A stretch of 64,000 bases of DNA from Paenibacillus aestuarii (lineage in GTDB: Bacteria > Bacillota > Bacilli > Paenibacillales > NBRC-103111), in assembly GCF_027789125.1 (NCBI RefSeq), contig NZ_JAQFVF010000009.1:1-64000 (forward strand), given 5' to 3'. The notes beneath the pieces are model-generated. The model saw nothing but the letters and a program-made list of their open reading frames with translations, did no database searches and was not told the origin of the DNA. Both the position numbers and the translations under genes were made by a program. Every line of letters begins with the position of its first letter. Positions within the stretch are counted from its first letter, which is position 1. Shown piece by piece: positions 26,014-35,264 of this stretch.

Positions 26014-26847
26014 TTATAGCTCCCGGATGCGGATGTTGCGCCACCTGCAGGCCGCATTCGGTCCCCAGCGCGCATCGCCCATGCCGGGATCATTGTCATG
26101 GACTTCAAAGGCGATATGGCCCTGCGGTCCGAGCAAGGCTAGGACTTCATCCTGGCGATACGAGGGATGCTTCATCGCAGCCGTGTCGATTTCAGTCATT
26201 TTAACACCATTGATATGAACCGTGATCTTAGGCAGGGCACCTTCGACACGAATTTGGAACTCATTCCATTCGTTCCATCGCCAAATCGACAAAAACTGCT
26301 CGCCGGATGCGGCATCGTTGAGGAGCGCCGTTTTGTCGGGCGTCATGGGCTCAATTGTCGTCGCCGGATCTTCCAGCCGCAGGCCGATGGGACGGCCTTG
26401 CTCGTCGTACTCCGCATCGATCGTGAAATTAATGCCGTGGAAGCCGCCGATGCCGTTGCCATAAATGCCGCCAATATTACCCGAGCGGCGATGGTCGAGC
26501 AGAATCTGGTATCCTTGCGAGCCGAGCGCGCTGGCTCTTACGAGGATGCCGGTATCTGCCGGCCAGTCGGGACACGCTTCAAAGAGCAGCTCGAAGTCAC
26601 CGTACACGCCGTCGCTGAGCAGATAACCGCCGTAGCCGCATCCCGGCGGGTCCTGCCGCCCGGTTAAGGCGCCGTCTTCAACGGTCCATGAGCCCGTTGT
26701 TTGCGCAGCGCGCCGATAGGTCTCGGTTGTCCGATCCGGCTCAGGACCGCCAGGGGCTCGGGAAACAGGCAGGCGGGGGACGGCATGCCAGCCCGCCAGT
26801 GTCTGTCCGTCAAAGATGGGGGTGAAATCCGCATTAGCTTTATCCAT
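26014..26847 (-). CDS. DUF1080 (3-keto-disaccharide hydrolase-like) protein
   Basis: A 277-residue concanavalin-like jelly-roll protein with DUF1080 signatures: FTPIFDGQTLAGWHAV, WTVEDGALTG, LLSDGVYGDFELLFE, FQIRVEG and GHIAFEVHDN. Some members are reported to cleave 3-keto-glycosides; others are carbohydrate-binding. There is no signal peptide, so it should be cytoplasmic. AAAGGAGTGGGCAGC selects ATG 26847. Its promoter carries a LacI-type operator in the spacer and it diverges from the importer operon, placing it in the regulon. Confidence 0.82.
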   Translation of the reverse strand: MDKANADFTPIFDGQTLAGWHAVPRLPVSRAPGGPEPDRTTETYRRAAQTTGSWTVEDGALTGRQDPPGCGYGGYLLSDGVYGDFELLFEACPDWPADTGILVRASALGSQGYQILLDHRRSGNIGGIYGNGIGGFHGINFTIDAEYDEQGRPIGLRLEDPATTIEPMTPDKTALLNDAASGEQFLSIWRWNEWNEFQIRVEGALPKITVHINGVKMTEIDTAAMKHPSYRQDEVLALLGPQGHIAFEVHDNDPGMGDARWGPNAACRWRNIRIREL

Positions 26848-26894
26848 GCTGCCCACTCCTTTGGTTAGATGATGGTAGGGTGCTATTTTGTGCA

Positions 26895-26922
26895 ATTATA
26901 ACATAAACGCGTGTTTATACAA
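26895..26922 (-). promoter_or_regulatory. Promoter of the DUF1080 gene
   Basis: On the minus strand: TTGTAT, 16 bases, TATAAT with extended TG. The operator occupies the spacer, four bases upstream of the -10, exactly as at 24774-24801. Confidence 0.75.
26904..26917. promoter_or_regulatory. LacI-type operator 3
   Basis: TAAACGCGTGTTTA, in the spacer of the DUF1080 promoter. Confidence 0.8.
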
Positions 26923-26976
26923 CTTCATTTTGATCATGCTAAGGAATATTTATTGGAAATGCCTAGAAATTAATGA

Positions 26977-27006
26977 TTGACAGCGCTTTTATGCGTTGTG
27001 TATGAT
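26977..27006 (+). promoter_or_regulatory. Promoter of the importer operon with cre-like site
   Basis: TTGACA, 18 bases, TATGAT. TGACAGCGCTTTTA (26978-26991) fits the cre consensus except at the penultimate base and overlaps the -35. The segment is clearly related to the lacI-type promoter at 24852-24881. Confidence 0.78.
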
Positions 27007-27013
27007 GAGTCCA

Positions 27014-27027
27014 TAGACACGTGTTTA
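27014..27027. promoter_or_regulatory. LacI-type operator 4
   Basis: TAGACACGTGTTTA, seven bases after the -10, at the expected transcription start. Centre-to-centre distance to operator 3 is 110 bp. Confidence 0.8.
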
Positions 27028-27149
27028 CGAATTGAAGGCTTAATGTGGTGGGAATTCAAGGGGTACGAGGAAAGAACAGAGAGCATTTGTGCAATTATTT
27101 TGAGCAATTGTTAATCTGTAACAGAAGAGTTTTTACGTGTTTTCAAAAA

Positions 27150-27163
27150 TGAACGCGCGTTTA
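27150..27163. promoter_or_regulatory. LacI-type operator 5
   Basis: TGAACGCGCGTTTA inside the long leader of the importer operon; possibly an auxiliary or roadblock site. Confidence 0.75.
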
Positions 27164-27209
27164 TTTGTGCTGGACGCTGGTTCGACCAAGGAGTATTTTT
27201 ACTAAAAAA

Positions 27210-27223
27210 TGAACACGTGTTTA
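27210..27223. promoter_or_regulatory. LacI-type operator 6
   Basis: TGAACACGTGTTTA, 27 bases before the binding-protein start codon and 60 bp from operator 5, measured centre to centre. Confidence 0.78.
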
Positions 27224-27250
27224 CAAATCGAACATTCAGGAGGAATGTAC

Positions 27251-28954
27251 GTGAAACAGCTGAAAGTCAGAAGAGTACTACCGCACGCTCTGGTGGCCCT
27301 ATGCATGGTATTTACCATTTCAGCTTGTGAATCAGCTTCCACGGGAACCGATATGAGTTCGGGCAAGGAACAGGCGGACAGCGGGGCTAATAAAGCCACG
27401 GGGACTATTGATCCTGTCGGCAAGTATGAGAAACCGGTAACGATGACATGGGCGGTGCAGACAGCCGCAGCTTCGAAGCTCCTCGACAAGGAGACCTGGG
27501 AAGACAACCGTTGGAGCCGATTGTTTAAAGACAAGCTCAACATCGATCTGCAAGTCGCTTTCACGGCTGACAGCAGCACCGACGCCTACAAAAACAAGCT
27601 GAACGCGGTTATTGCCTCAGGTGATTTGCCGGACGTGTTCAAGACGCAGGATACGAATGTATTTTTGCAATTGGCACAAAATGGGCAGCTTGAAGATCTC
27701 ACGGATGTTTATAACAAATATGCCACGGATTCGATCAAGGAATATCAAAAAAGGTTTGCCGATTCGTTCAAAGGCGCGACGATTGACGGCAAGCTGTATG
27801 CTATCCCGCGTATGAACGACAACTTCCATGAGGCCCCGTTCCTCTGGATCCGTGAGGATTGGCTCAAGCGCACCAACTCCCAGCCGCCGAAGACGATCGA
27901 AGAGCTGGTTGAGCTGGCCAAGAAGTTCGCTACCGGCGATCCGGACGGCAATGGCATCAACGGTGACACCTACGGACTAGCCCTGAACAAGGATCTCATC
28001 CGGCAAAATCACGCCAGCATTCTCGGTCTCGTATCCGCGTTTGGTGTTCCCGGACGTGATGAAAGCATGTTCTACCGCGATGCGAATGGCAAAATGACGT
28101 TCGCCTGGATCCAGCCGAACATGAAAGCTGCGCTTTCCGTGCTTGCCGATATGTATAAGCAAGGCTTAATTAATAAAGATTTTACGTCCAAAAATGAATC
28201 CGCACTGGTTGAAGACATTACGAGCGGGAAAATCGGGATGGCGTTCGGCAGCAACTGGGGAACCTGGTACCCGTACAATAACGTTTACAAAAAAGATGGC
28301 GTCATCGTTCGTCCTTATCCGATTCCTACGCAGTCCGGCTACGATTACAAGATCGGCATTGAGAGCAATGCGGTCGGCCAGATGACGATGGTCCGCAAAG
28401 GTTACAAAAATCCCGAAGCCGTCATCAAGATGCTGAATCTGTACGATCAGACGGTGAATTTCTCGACGAAGGCAGATTACGATAAATATTGGGCTAATGA
28501 ACAATACAGGCTGTCTCCGATCTATATCGACCAGCCAGGCGAAGTTTATGCTGCAGATTTGTTGAAAGCGCTTGATAAAGGGTCGTCGGACGGCCTTCCT
28601 CCTGCAGCAAAGCCTTTGTACGATTATATCGTCGGCTTTGATAACGGATCGCTGGCCAAAGACGATAATGCCTTCGGCACGTGGGGCCAGATGTCGAAGT
28701 CGGGGTCTCTCCCGATCGTCTTGAACAAGTACATCCCTGACAAAGCGATTGTCCAAAGTATTCTCGGAATTCAAAGACCCGATGTATGGCTAACGAACGT
28801 AGCCTCCCTGGATACACTTACCATTACCACCTTCACCGATATTATTCGAGGCGCCAAGCCCGTTGATTACTTCGATACGTATGTGCAGCAGTGGCTGAAA
28901 GCTGGCGGTCAGCAGACGCTCGACGAGCTTGACAAGATGTACCCGGCGAAATAA
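27251..28954 (+). CDS. Sugar ABC transporter lipoprotein (LplA/YtcQ-like)
   Basis: A 567-residue solute-binding lipoprotein (lipobox ISACES) of the large CUT1 group paired with LplB/LplC permeases (DLPDVFKTQDTNVF, IREDWLKRTNSQPPKTIEEL). It captures an oligosaccharide outside the membrane. GTG 27251 lies seven bases after AGGAGG; the ATG at 27209 would place operator 6 in the coding region and spoil the signal peptide. It is first of an eight-gene operon. The ATPase is not encoded here, so a shared MsmX-type ATPase is inferred. Confidence 0.9.
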   Translation: MKQLKVRRVLPHALVALCMVFTISACESASTGTDMSSGKEQADSGANKATGTIDPVGKYEKPVTMTWAVQTAAASKLLDKETWEDNRWSRLFKDKLNIDLQVAFTADSSTDAYKNKLNAVIASGDLPDVFKTQDTNVFLQLAQNGQLEDLTDVYNKYATDSIKEYQKRFADSFKGATIDGKLYAIPRMNDNFHEAPFLWIREDWLKRTNSQPPKTIEELVELAKKFATGDPDGNGINGDTYGLALNKDLIRQNHASILGLVSAFGVPGRDESMFYRDANGKMTFAWIQPNMKAALSVLADMYKQGLINKDFTSKNESALVEDITSGKIGMAFGSNWGTWYPYNNVYKKDGVIVRPYPIPTQSGYDYKIGIESNAVGQMTMVRKGYKNPEAVIKMLNLYDQTVNFSTKADYDKYWANEQYRLSPIYIDQPGEVYAADLLKALDKGSSDGLPPAAKPLYDYIVGFDNGSLAKDDNAFGTWGQMSKSGSLPIVLNKYIPDKAIVQSILGIQRPDVWLTNVASLDTLTITTFTDIIRGAKPVDYFDTYVQQWLKAGGQQTLDELDKMYPAK

Positions 28955-28975
28955 CAAGAAGGCGGTGGCGAATTC

Positions 28976-29893
28976 GTGTTTGCAAGCCTGAAGCGAAAAG
29001 ATAAGCTCCTCCGAGAGCTGCCCTTGTATGTGATGCTGCTCCCCGCTGTCGTTCTGGTCGCGATCTTCAGCTACGGCTCGATGGCCGGTGTGATCATTGC
29101 CTTCCAGAAATTTATCCCGGCCAAAGGGCTTTTCGGACCGCAGCAGTGGGTCGGCTTTCACAATTTCAGCACGTTGTTTTCGATGCCCAATATCGGGCTG
29201 GTCATTCGCAATACGGTCGTTATTGCCTTGTGTAAAATGATTGCAGGCATCGTCGTTCCCGTCGTGTTTGCGCTGCTGCTTAATGAGGTCAGGCATGTGC
29301 TGACGAAGCGCATTTTCCAGACGCTGGTGTACTTGCCGCACTTCTTGTCATGGGTCATTTTGTCAGGTATTTTGATCAATCTTTTGTCCCCTAACGAAGG
29401 TTTTGTCAACATTATTCTGTCCAAGTTAGGCATTGAACCGGTGTTTTTCTTAGGCGATCCTCATGCGTTCCCGGCGACGATGGTGCTGACTGATATTTGG
29501 AAAACGTTCGGTTTCGGCTCTGTCATTTACTTGGCTGCACTGACGGGCATCGACCCTGCACTCTATGAAGCCGCCGTGATCGACGGCTCAAACCGTTGGC
29601 AGCAAACCAGACACATTACGCTGCCTGGGATCTCCTCGATGGTCGTGCTGATGACGGTGCTGGGCCTTGCCAATATCCTCAACGGCGGTTTCGACCAAAT
29701 CTATAACATGTACAGCCCGGTCGTCTACTCCACCGGCGATATTTTGGATACGTTCGTGTTCCGGTTAGGCATTGAGCAGGCGCAGTACGCGCTTTCTACG
29801 GCAGCAGGCTTGTTCAAGTCAGCGGTATCTTTGATTTTCATCGTGGCCTCTTATTACTTGGCTGACAAACTTACCGGATATCGGGTGTTCTAA
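28976..29893 (+). CDS. ABC transporter permease, LplB-like
   Basis: A 305-residue CUT1 permease with six hydrophobic segments (LLPAVVLVAIFSYGSMAGVI, HFLSWVILSGILINLLSPNE) and the EAA loop EAAVIDGSNRWQQTRHITLP, which contacts the ATPase. GTG start after AAGGCGGTGGCG. It forms the importer core with the next gene. Confidence 0.92.
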   Translation: MFASLKRKDKLLRELPLYVMLLPAVVLVAIFSYGSMAGVIIAFQKFIPAKGLFGPQQWVGFHNFSTLFSMPNIGLVIRNTVVIALCKMIAGIVVPVVFALLLNEVRHVLTKRIFQTLVYLPHFLSWVILSGILINLLSPNEGFVNIILSKLGIEPVFFLGDPHAFPATMVLTDIWKTFGFGSVIYLAALTGIDPALYEAAVIDGSNRWQQTRHITLPGISSMVVLMTVLGLANILNGGFDQIYNMYSPVVYSTGDILDTFVFRLGIEQAQYALSTAAGLFKSAVSLIFIVASYYLADKLTGYRVF

Positions 29894-29912
29894 GAGAAGG
29901 GAGAGCAAATCC

Positions 29913-30812
29913 ATGGGAATTAAGGTTTCCGCCTCACGCAAAATCTTCCTTGTATGCAATACCATTTTCCTGCTGATGGTTGCGCTTCTGTGCATTGCGC
30001 CATTCGTCAATCTGCTGGCGGTTTCTTTCTCCGACAAAGTGGCTGTCGCTGCTGGGGAGGTCACTTTCTTTCCCGTCGGTTTTACGACGATCTCCTATCA
30101 ATTTATTACGAATACGTCGAAGTTTTTCATGTCGCTCCTGGTTTCCGTCAAGCGTACGGCGCTTGGCGTGCCGATCAATCTGCTGCTGATCATCTTGACT
30201 GCTTATCCCCTCTCTAAAACCAAGGAAGATTTCCGGGCGAGGAGCTTGTTCTCATGGTTTTTTGTCGTGACCATTCTGTTCAATGCCGGTTTAATACCTA
30301 CTTATATGGTGGTCAAAAGCACGGGGCTGATGAATACGATCTGGGCCTTGGTGCTGCCTGGCGCGCTGCCTGTTTTCAGCATGCTGGTCGTGATGAACTA
30401 TATGCGCAGTCTGCCTAAAGAACTGCTGGAGGCAGCGTATATCGATGGTGCGAACCATGTGCAGACGCTGCTTCGGGTTGTTCTGCCCGTCTCGATTCCG
30501 ACGCTCGCAACCGTGACATTGTTTTCGTTTGTGGATCATTGGAACAGTTGGTTCGACGGCATGATTTATATGAACAAAATTCAAAACTATCCGCTGCAGA
30601 CGTATTTGCAAACCGTGGTCGTGAATCCGGAAGAATTCATCCGCAACAACACCGATCTTAGCGGCAATCTGTCCAAGTATTTGTCCATGGTTAGCGCCAG
30701 GACGACAGGTGCAGCCCAAATGTTTTTGGCGATGATTCCGATTCTATGCATTTATCCGTACCTGCAAAAGTATTTTACAACCGGGCTTGTGATGGGCAGC
30801 GTCAAAGAATAA
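29913..30812 (+). CDS. ABC transporter permease, LplC-like
   Basis: A 299-residue second CUT1 permease with the EAA loop EAAYIDGANHVQTLLRVVLP and the C-terminus YFTTGLVMGSVKE. GGGAGAG precedes the ATG. It pairs with the LplB-like permease and the binding lipoprotein in the LacI-controlled operon. Confidence 0.92.
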   Translation: MGIKVSASRKIFLVCNTIFLLMVALLCIAPFVNLLAVSFSDKVAVAAGEVTFFPVGFTTISYQFITNTSKFFMSLLVSVKRTALGVPINLLLIILTAYPLSKTKEDFRARSLFSWFFVVTILFNAGLIPTYMVVKSTGLMNTIWALVLPGALPVFSMLVVMNYMRSLPKELLEAAYIDGANHVQTLLRVVLPVSIPTLATVTLFSFVDHWNSWFDGMIYMNKIQNYPLQTYLQTVVVNPEEFIRNNTDLSGNLSKYLSMVSARTTGAAQMFLAMIPILCIYPYLQKYFTTGLVMGSVKE

Positions 30813-30860
30813 GGCGTGACCCTTCGGCGCAGGTATGGCAGCGAGAGGAGGCAGAGGAAG

Positions 30861-32261
30861 ATGTCCGATCACTTCGAATCGACGTTAGGCCATGTCAACA
30901 CGTATTCAAGACCTTCTGAGCTGAAAATTACCGACATGCGGTTTGTTGATTTGGCCGGAGCCCCGATGCATTGCACGCTTGTCAAAATTTATACGAACCA
31001 AGGAATTACAGGGATTGGCGAGCTTCGCGATTTTGGCAGCCGCACGTATGCAGCGATGCTGAAAGGGCGGATTTTAGGAGAAAATCCGTGCAATGTGGAT
31101 AAGCTGTTTCGTCGTATGAAACCGTTTATGGGGACTGGCAGGCAAGCCGGAGGCGTGGCTGGAATCGAAATGGCGCTATGGGATCTCGCCGGCAAAGCGT
31201 ACGGTGTGCCCGTGTACCAGATGCTGGGCGGGAAATTTCGCGACGAGGTACGTGTGTATGGCGACCTTGGCGTCAATACGCCTGGGCTTGCGGGTGACGG
31301 TTATTCGATGGGCAGGCGGCTGAAAGAAGTTGCCGATACCTATGGTTTCACCATGGTCAAAGCGGTATTAGGCGTCGAAAGTCTTCAGGCGATGTATCCG
31401 GACGAAGAGCTGATTTCCGCCCCGGCTGGCGAGGTGGAGAAGCTGCTGAAGGCTGCGCACTATAATTTTGACTTCATAAAAAACCGCAGGCACACGTCCT
31501 ATGGACCAGAGTTTCAGGCGCGCAACCGGGCTTATGACCTCGTCAACATGCAGTCTCCTTACTGGATGTTCCGCATGACGGAACGCGGTCTCGACAGGTA
31601 CGAAGAGGAAGTCGCGCATATGCGTGAAATCCTCGGCTACAAGATGCCTTTGGCGATTGATCATTTGGGCTATTTGAATGTGGAGGACGCCGCACGTCTG
31701 CTGCGAAGACTAGAGAAATATAATCTGCTATGGGCGGAAGACATGCTGCCTTGCACGTACACGGAGGAATATAAACGGCTAAGCCAGATGACGACAACGC
31801 CCTTGGCGACCGGCGAGGATTTATCGACGCTGGAGAGCTTTGAAGAGCTGCTTGTGAACAGGGCTGTAGCGATTATTCACCCTGACATTTGTTCTTCGGG
31901 CATCTACGAATGCAAAAAAATTGGCGATCTGGCGCAGCGCTATCATGTGGCGATGGCGATGCATATGTGCGAGACGCCTGTGGCGGCCTTGGCGACGGCG
32001 CACATGGGGGTGGCCACGGAGAACTTTATCGCGACCGAGTTTAATGCGCCCGATGTTCCTTGGTGGAACGATATCATCTCGGGTTATGGCGGTCAGGTGA
32101 TTAACAACGGTTTCATCCGTGTGACGGATAAGCCGGGACTCGGCTTCGACGATATTAACGATGAAGTGATTAAGGACCATTTGATGCCAGGCTTCCCTGA
32201 TTTGTGGGCTTCAACGGATCATTGGAACACGGAGTATGCGAATGATCGCTTATTTAGCTGA
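30861..32261 (+). CDS. Enolase-superfamily dehydratase/racemase with insert
   Basis: A 466-residue mandelate-racemase/muconate-lactonising-type enzyme. Candidate metal ligands are Asp in LAIDHLG, Glu in LWAEDML and Glu in TGEDLS. The Asp-His pair lies in IHPDICSS and MAMHMCETP, and a catalytic-site Lys in MVKAVLG. It should abstract the proton alpha to a carboxylate, for example in aldonate or uronate dehydration. It is longer than usual (about 380-410) because of a roughly 60-residue insert after MVKAVLG. AGGAGG precedes ATG 30861. Substrate unknown. Confidence 0.87.
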   Translation: MSDHFESTLGHVNTYSRPSELKITDMRFVDLAGAPMHCTLVKIYTNQGITGIGELRDFGSRTYAAMLKGRILGENPCNVDKLFRRMKPFMGTGRQAGGVAGIEMALWDLAGKAYGVPVYQMLGGKFRDEVRVYGDLGVNTPGLAGDGYSMGRRLKEVADTYGFTMVKAVLGVESLQAMYPDEELISAPAGEVEKLLKAAHYNFDFIKNRRHTSYGPEFQARNRAYDLVNMQSPYWMFRMTERGLDRYEEEVAHMREILGYKMPLAIDHLGYLNVEDAARLLRRLEKYNLLWAEDMLPCTYTEEYKRLSQMTTTPLATGEDLSTLESFEELLVNRAVAIIHPDICSSGIYECKKIGDLAQRYHVAMAMHMCETPVAALATAHMGVATENFIATEFNAPDVPWWNDIISGYGGQVINNGFIRVTDKPGLGFDDINDEVIKDHLMPGFPDLWASTDHWNTEYANDRLFS

Positions 32262-32282
32262 TGCAGGTGAGGAGGAACAAAG

Positions 32283-32987
32283 ATGAATATTGTCATTACC
32301 GGCGCTAACCGGGGGTTGGGCTACGAGCTGACGCGAGCTGCCGTGCAAAGAGGGCATAAAGTGATTGCCGGCACACGTTCCCTGCAGAGTGAGAGGAAAT
32401 TACTGGAACTTAGCGAATTGTATCCAGGTCAAGTTGTGGCGGTCGAGCTGGATGTAACCCAAGAAGAGCAGATCAGCCGCTTGGCGCAAAAGCTGCAGAA
32501 TGAGCAGCTCACAGTGGATGCGGTCATTAACAACGCCGGCATCCTGCTGGCCCGAGGTGTCACGATTGAAGAATTACCGCTGGACGATGTCGTTCGGACG
32601 TTCGAGATTAATTTGTTCGGGCCGATGATGGTCGTCAAGCATTTGCTTCCCTTGATGCCGAGCGGAAGTGAGGGGGCGCGGGCGATCCTCAATATATCGT
32701 CGGAAGCGGGCAGCCTCACCAACGCTTATGGCGGAGATTATCCGTATGCGATCTCCAAGACGGCGATGAATATGTTCTCCAAGCAGCTTCAAAAGTACTT
32801 AAAAGGCAGAGGCATCCGTGCCTACGCTATTCACCCGGGATGGATCAAGACTGACATGGGCGGGGAGAAAGCTCCCGGCGATCCTGTTGCCAACGCCAAC
32901 GATATTCTCGATGTATTGGAGCTCAAAAAGGACATCGCTCCTGATGTCTTCTTCATGAACTTTAGAGGCGAACCGATGCCGATTTAA
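32283..32987 (+). CDS. Short-chain dehydrogenase/reductase
   Basis: A 234-residue SDR: cofactor loop TGANRGLG, NNAG motif (VDAVINNAGIL), catalytic Ser in LNISSEAGS and YxxxK in YPYAISKTAMNM. It should oxidise or reduce a sugar-derived alcohol or ketone using NAD(P). GAGGAGG precedes the ATG. It could supply the keto-sugar chemistry expected for DUF1080 and the TIM-barrel enzymes; this is inference. Confidence 0.9.
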   Translation: MNIVITGANRGLGYELTRAAVQRGHKVIAGTRSLQSERKLLELSELYPGQVVAVELDVTQEEQISRLAQKLQNEQLTVDAVINNAGILLARGVTIEELPLDDVVRTFEINLFGPMMVVKHLLPLMPSGSEGARAILNISSEAGSLTNAYGGDYPYAISKTAMNMFSKQLQKYLKGRGIRAYAIHPGWIKTDMGGEKAPGDPVANANDILDVLELKKDIAPDVFFMNFRGEPMPI

Positions 32988-33060
32988 CGGAACTGCTCGG
33001 ATAATCAGGCACGGTACATGTTGGTCAACATTTCAACCGATTTTCAGGAGGCGCGTACGC

Positions 33061-33834
33061 ATGTCAGACTTTTCAATTGGCTCGTGGTCGTTCCATGGGC
33101 TGTTCAATTCGGGAAAAATGAGCTTGTTTGGCTATTTGGAGAGCATCAAATATCGCTATCGGCTTCGCCATGCTGACATTTGGAACGGCATGCTGCTTTC
33201 GACGGAAGCCGCATATATCCAAAGCATCCGGCATACGCTGCGTGAAGAAGGCTTGACGGTGGCCAACCTGGCCGTGGATGGCGCCGACGTCTGGCATGAC
33301 GATCCGGATGTGCGCGAGCGCAACCATCAAAAGGCGCTCCAGTACTTGGACATTGCCCGCCAATGGGGCGTGCAGACGCTGCGGATCGACCTCGGCGGCA
33401 AGACGGTGGACATGACCGAGGAGCAGGTTGAGTTTTGCGTCAAGCGGTACCGGGAATATGCGCAGTTCGCTGCTGATTACGGTTTTCGGGTGGGACCGCA
33501 GACGCATCAGGCGCCGGCACAAAGCCCGCGCAACCTGAAGCGGCTGGCCGATGAAATGGCTGCGCCCGGGTTTGGCATCATTCTCAACGTTAACCGCTGG
33601 CTGATGGACAAGGCTGTTGGCGATGAGATCGTAGCGCCTTTCACGATTCATGTCCAGTTCGACCGGGCATTCGTTGATTTCAAGGGAAGCGAGCTTTTGG
33701 ATAAAGTAAAATTATTCCGGGAAGCGGGCTATCAAGGATGCTGGTCGATGGAATTCCGGGGCGGTACTGACGAATATTTGGAGATCGAGCGCGATTTGCT
33801 GGATATTCGGCAAGCGGTAGGGCTGGCAGACTGA
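33061..33834 (+). CDS. Xylose-isomerase-like TIM barrel protein
   Basis: A 257-residue sugar isomerase/epimerase-like barrel (FSIGSWSFHGLFNSGKMSLF, TLRIDLGGK, GVGPQTH-type region at RVGPQTHQAP, WSMEFRGGTDEYL). The usual metal-site Glu and His positions are only partly recognisable: it reads TIHVQFDRAFV where GHFD-type motifs are common. The function is therefore less sure than for the isomerase at 23883. AGGAGG precedes the ATG. Confidence 0.8.
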   Translation: MSDFSIGSWSFHGLFNSGKMSLFGYLESIKYRYRLRHADIWNGMLLSTEAAYIQSIRHTLREEGLTVANLAVDGADVWHDDPDVRERNHQKALQYLDIARQWGVQTLRIDLGGKTVDMTEEQVEFCVKRYREYAQFAADYGFRVGPQTHQAPAQSPRNLKRLADEMAAPGFGIILNVNRWLMDKAVGDEIVAPFTIHVQFDRAFVDFKGSELLDKVKLFREAGYQGCWSMEFRGGTDEYLEIERDLLDIRQAVGLAD

Positions 33835-33894
33835 CGGTTCTGCAGGGTTTGGCAGACGTCGCACAGCAACAATTCAAATAAGGGAGAGTCATGC

Positions 33895-34776
33895 ATGCAA
33901 ACTTTAAAAGAGCCTCGCAAGGTCGAAGGCAGAGATGTGATCAGCTATTTGGAGACGATCGATATTCAAAGCGGCGAACGCACGTTGTTGGCTGAATTCG
34001 ATAAGCTGATCGAGGCGCCGAACTGGACGCAGGATGGTAAGCGCCTGATTTATAACAGCTTGGGCCAGCTGTATGCTTTTCATATCGCGACAGGCGAAAG
34101 TACAGTTATTGAATCGGGCTATGCCGTTCAATGCAATAACGACCATGTGCTTTCCCCGGACAACACGCACATCGCTGTAAGCCATCATACCGCTGAAGAT
34201 GGACAATCGCGGATTTATACATTCCCGCTGCAAGGCGGTGCTCCAGCCCTTATCACGGCGTTGGCTCCCAGCTATTTGCACGGCTGGTCGCCGGATGGCA
34301 CTACGCTGTCCTACTGCGCAGAGCGCAATGGTGAATATGACATTTTCACCATCCCTGCAGCTGGCGGCGTCGAAACCCAGCTCACGCATACCGCTGGGCT
34401 GAATGACGGCCCGGAGTATTCACCGGATGGCAGGCATATTTGGTTCAACTCGGTGCGAACCGGCCTGATGCAGGTGTGGCGCATGAATGCTGACGGCAGT
34501 GAACAGGTTCAGATGACGTTCGACGAGAGCAACAATTGGTTCCCACATGTATCTCCGGACGGCGAACAGGTCGCTTATTTGACTTATCGCAAAGGCGATG
34601 TTGCTCCCGGCGACCACCCGGCTAATAAGCAGGTGGAGATTCGCCTGATGCCGAGCGCCGGTGGCGAATTCCGCACGCTCCTCCAACTGTTCGGCGGGCA
34701 GGGGACGCTCAACGTTAATTCCTGGTCGCCGGACAGCAGGCAATTGGCTTTTGTCAGCTATAAATTGAAGGAATAG
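33895..34776 (+). CDS. TolB-like beta-propeller protein
   Basis: A 293-residue protein built of repeats with WSPDG/YSPDG/VSPDG motifs ([56 protein letters not shown]), a WD40-like/TolB propeller. It has no signal peptide and no peptidase domain, so it is probably a cytoplasmic binding or lyase-type propeller; oligogalacturonate-lyase-like folds are a possibility. GGGAGAG precedes the ATG. Confidence 0.85.
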   Translation: MQTLKEPRKVEGRDVISYLETIDIQSGERTLLAEFDKLIEAPNWTQDGKRLIYNSLGQLYAFHIATGESTVIESGYAVQCNNDHVLSPDNTHIAVSHHTAEDGQSRIYTFPLQGGAPALITALAPSYLHGWSPDGTTLSYCAERNGEYDIFTIPAAGGVETQLTHTAGLNDGPEYSPDGRHIWFNSVRTGLMQVWRMNADGSEQVQMTFDESNNWFPHVSPDGEQVAYLTYRKGDVAPGDHPANKQVEIRLMPSAGGEFRTLLQLFGGQGTLNVNSWSPDSRQLAFVSYKLKE

Positions 34777-34803
34777 GAATCCATCGAGCAAAGGAGAAGT
34801 AAC

Positions 34804-35253
34804 ATGGAAAAGGACAATACGATTCTTGGTACGACCTTCATTTGTCAGGTAGCTATTCTTGTGCGCGATGTGGAGAAGGCAACCCGCCGTTTTGCCGAAT
34901 TATTAGGCGTTCCTGTTCCTAACATTATTTTGGCGAACGAAGATGGCAGCGATACGGTAACGTATTTGGGGCAGCCCACGCAGGGGAGGGTCAGGCTTTC
35001 CTTCTTCCGTATGGAAAACCTGGTCCTGGAGTTCATTGAACCTACAGAGGACCCGACAACGTGGAAAGATTTTCTGGATACCAAAGGTCCGGGCGTTCAT
35101 CACATTGCCTTTAAAGCAAAGAACAGAATGCTTGAAACGGCAGCGAAGCTGGAGGATTTTGGATATCCGCTCATTCAGCATGGAGATAAGTATGCCTATG
35201 TGGAAAGCACAGCGGATTTAGGGGTTATCTTGGAGCTGCTGGATATTGATTAA
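34804..35253 (+). CDS. VOC-family (glyoxalase/epimerase-like) protein
   Basis: A 149-residue vicinal-oxygen-chelate protein (CQVAILVRDVEKATRRFAEL, LVLEFIEPTED, PGVHHIAFKAKN, DLGVILELLDID) resembling methylmalonyl-CoA epimerase and glyoxalases. The metal ligands Gln in CQVAIL, Glu in LEFIEP, His in GVHHIAF and Glu in ILELLD fit the fold. It is last in the LacI-controlled operon, followed by a hairpin. Substrate unknown. Confidence 0.87.
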   Translation: MEKDNTILGTTFICQVAILVRDVEKATRRFAELLGVPVPNIILANEDGSDTVTYLGQPTQGRVRLSFFRMENLVLEFIEPTEDPTTWKDFLDTKGPGVHHIAFKAKNRMLETAAKLEDFGYPLIQHGDKYAYVESTADLGVILELLDID

Positions 35254-35264
35254 GCAGGTAATGG

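Larger units (their letters stand above)
26848..27250. promoter_or_regulatory. Divergent control region with four operators
   Basis: This 403-bp gap holds two promoters (26895-26922 minus; 26977-27006 plus) and operators at 26904, 27014, 27150 and 27210. A degenerate half site (ACGTGTTTT, 27135-27143) is also present. The importer mRNA leader would be about 240 bases. Confidence 0.75.
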
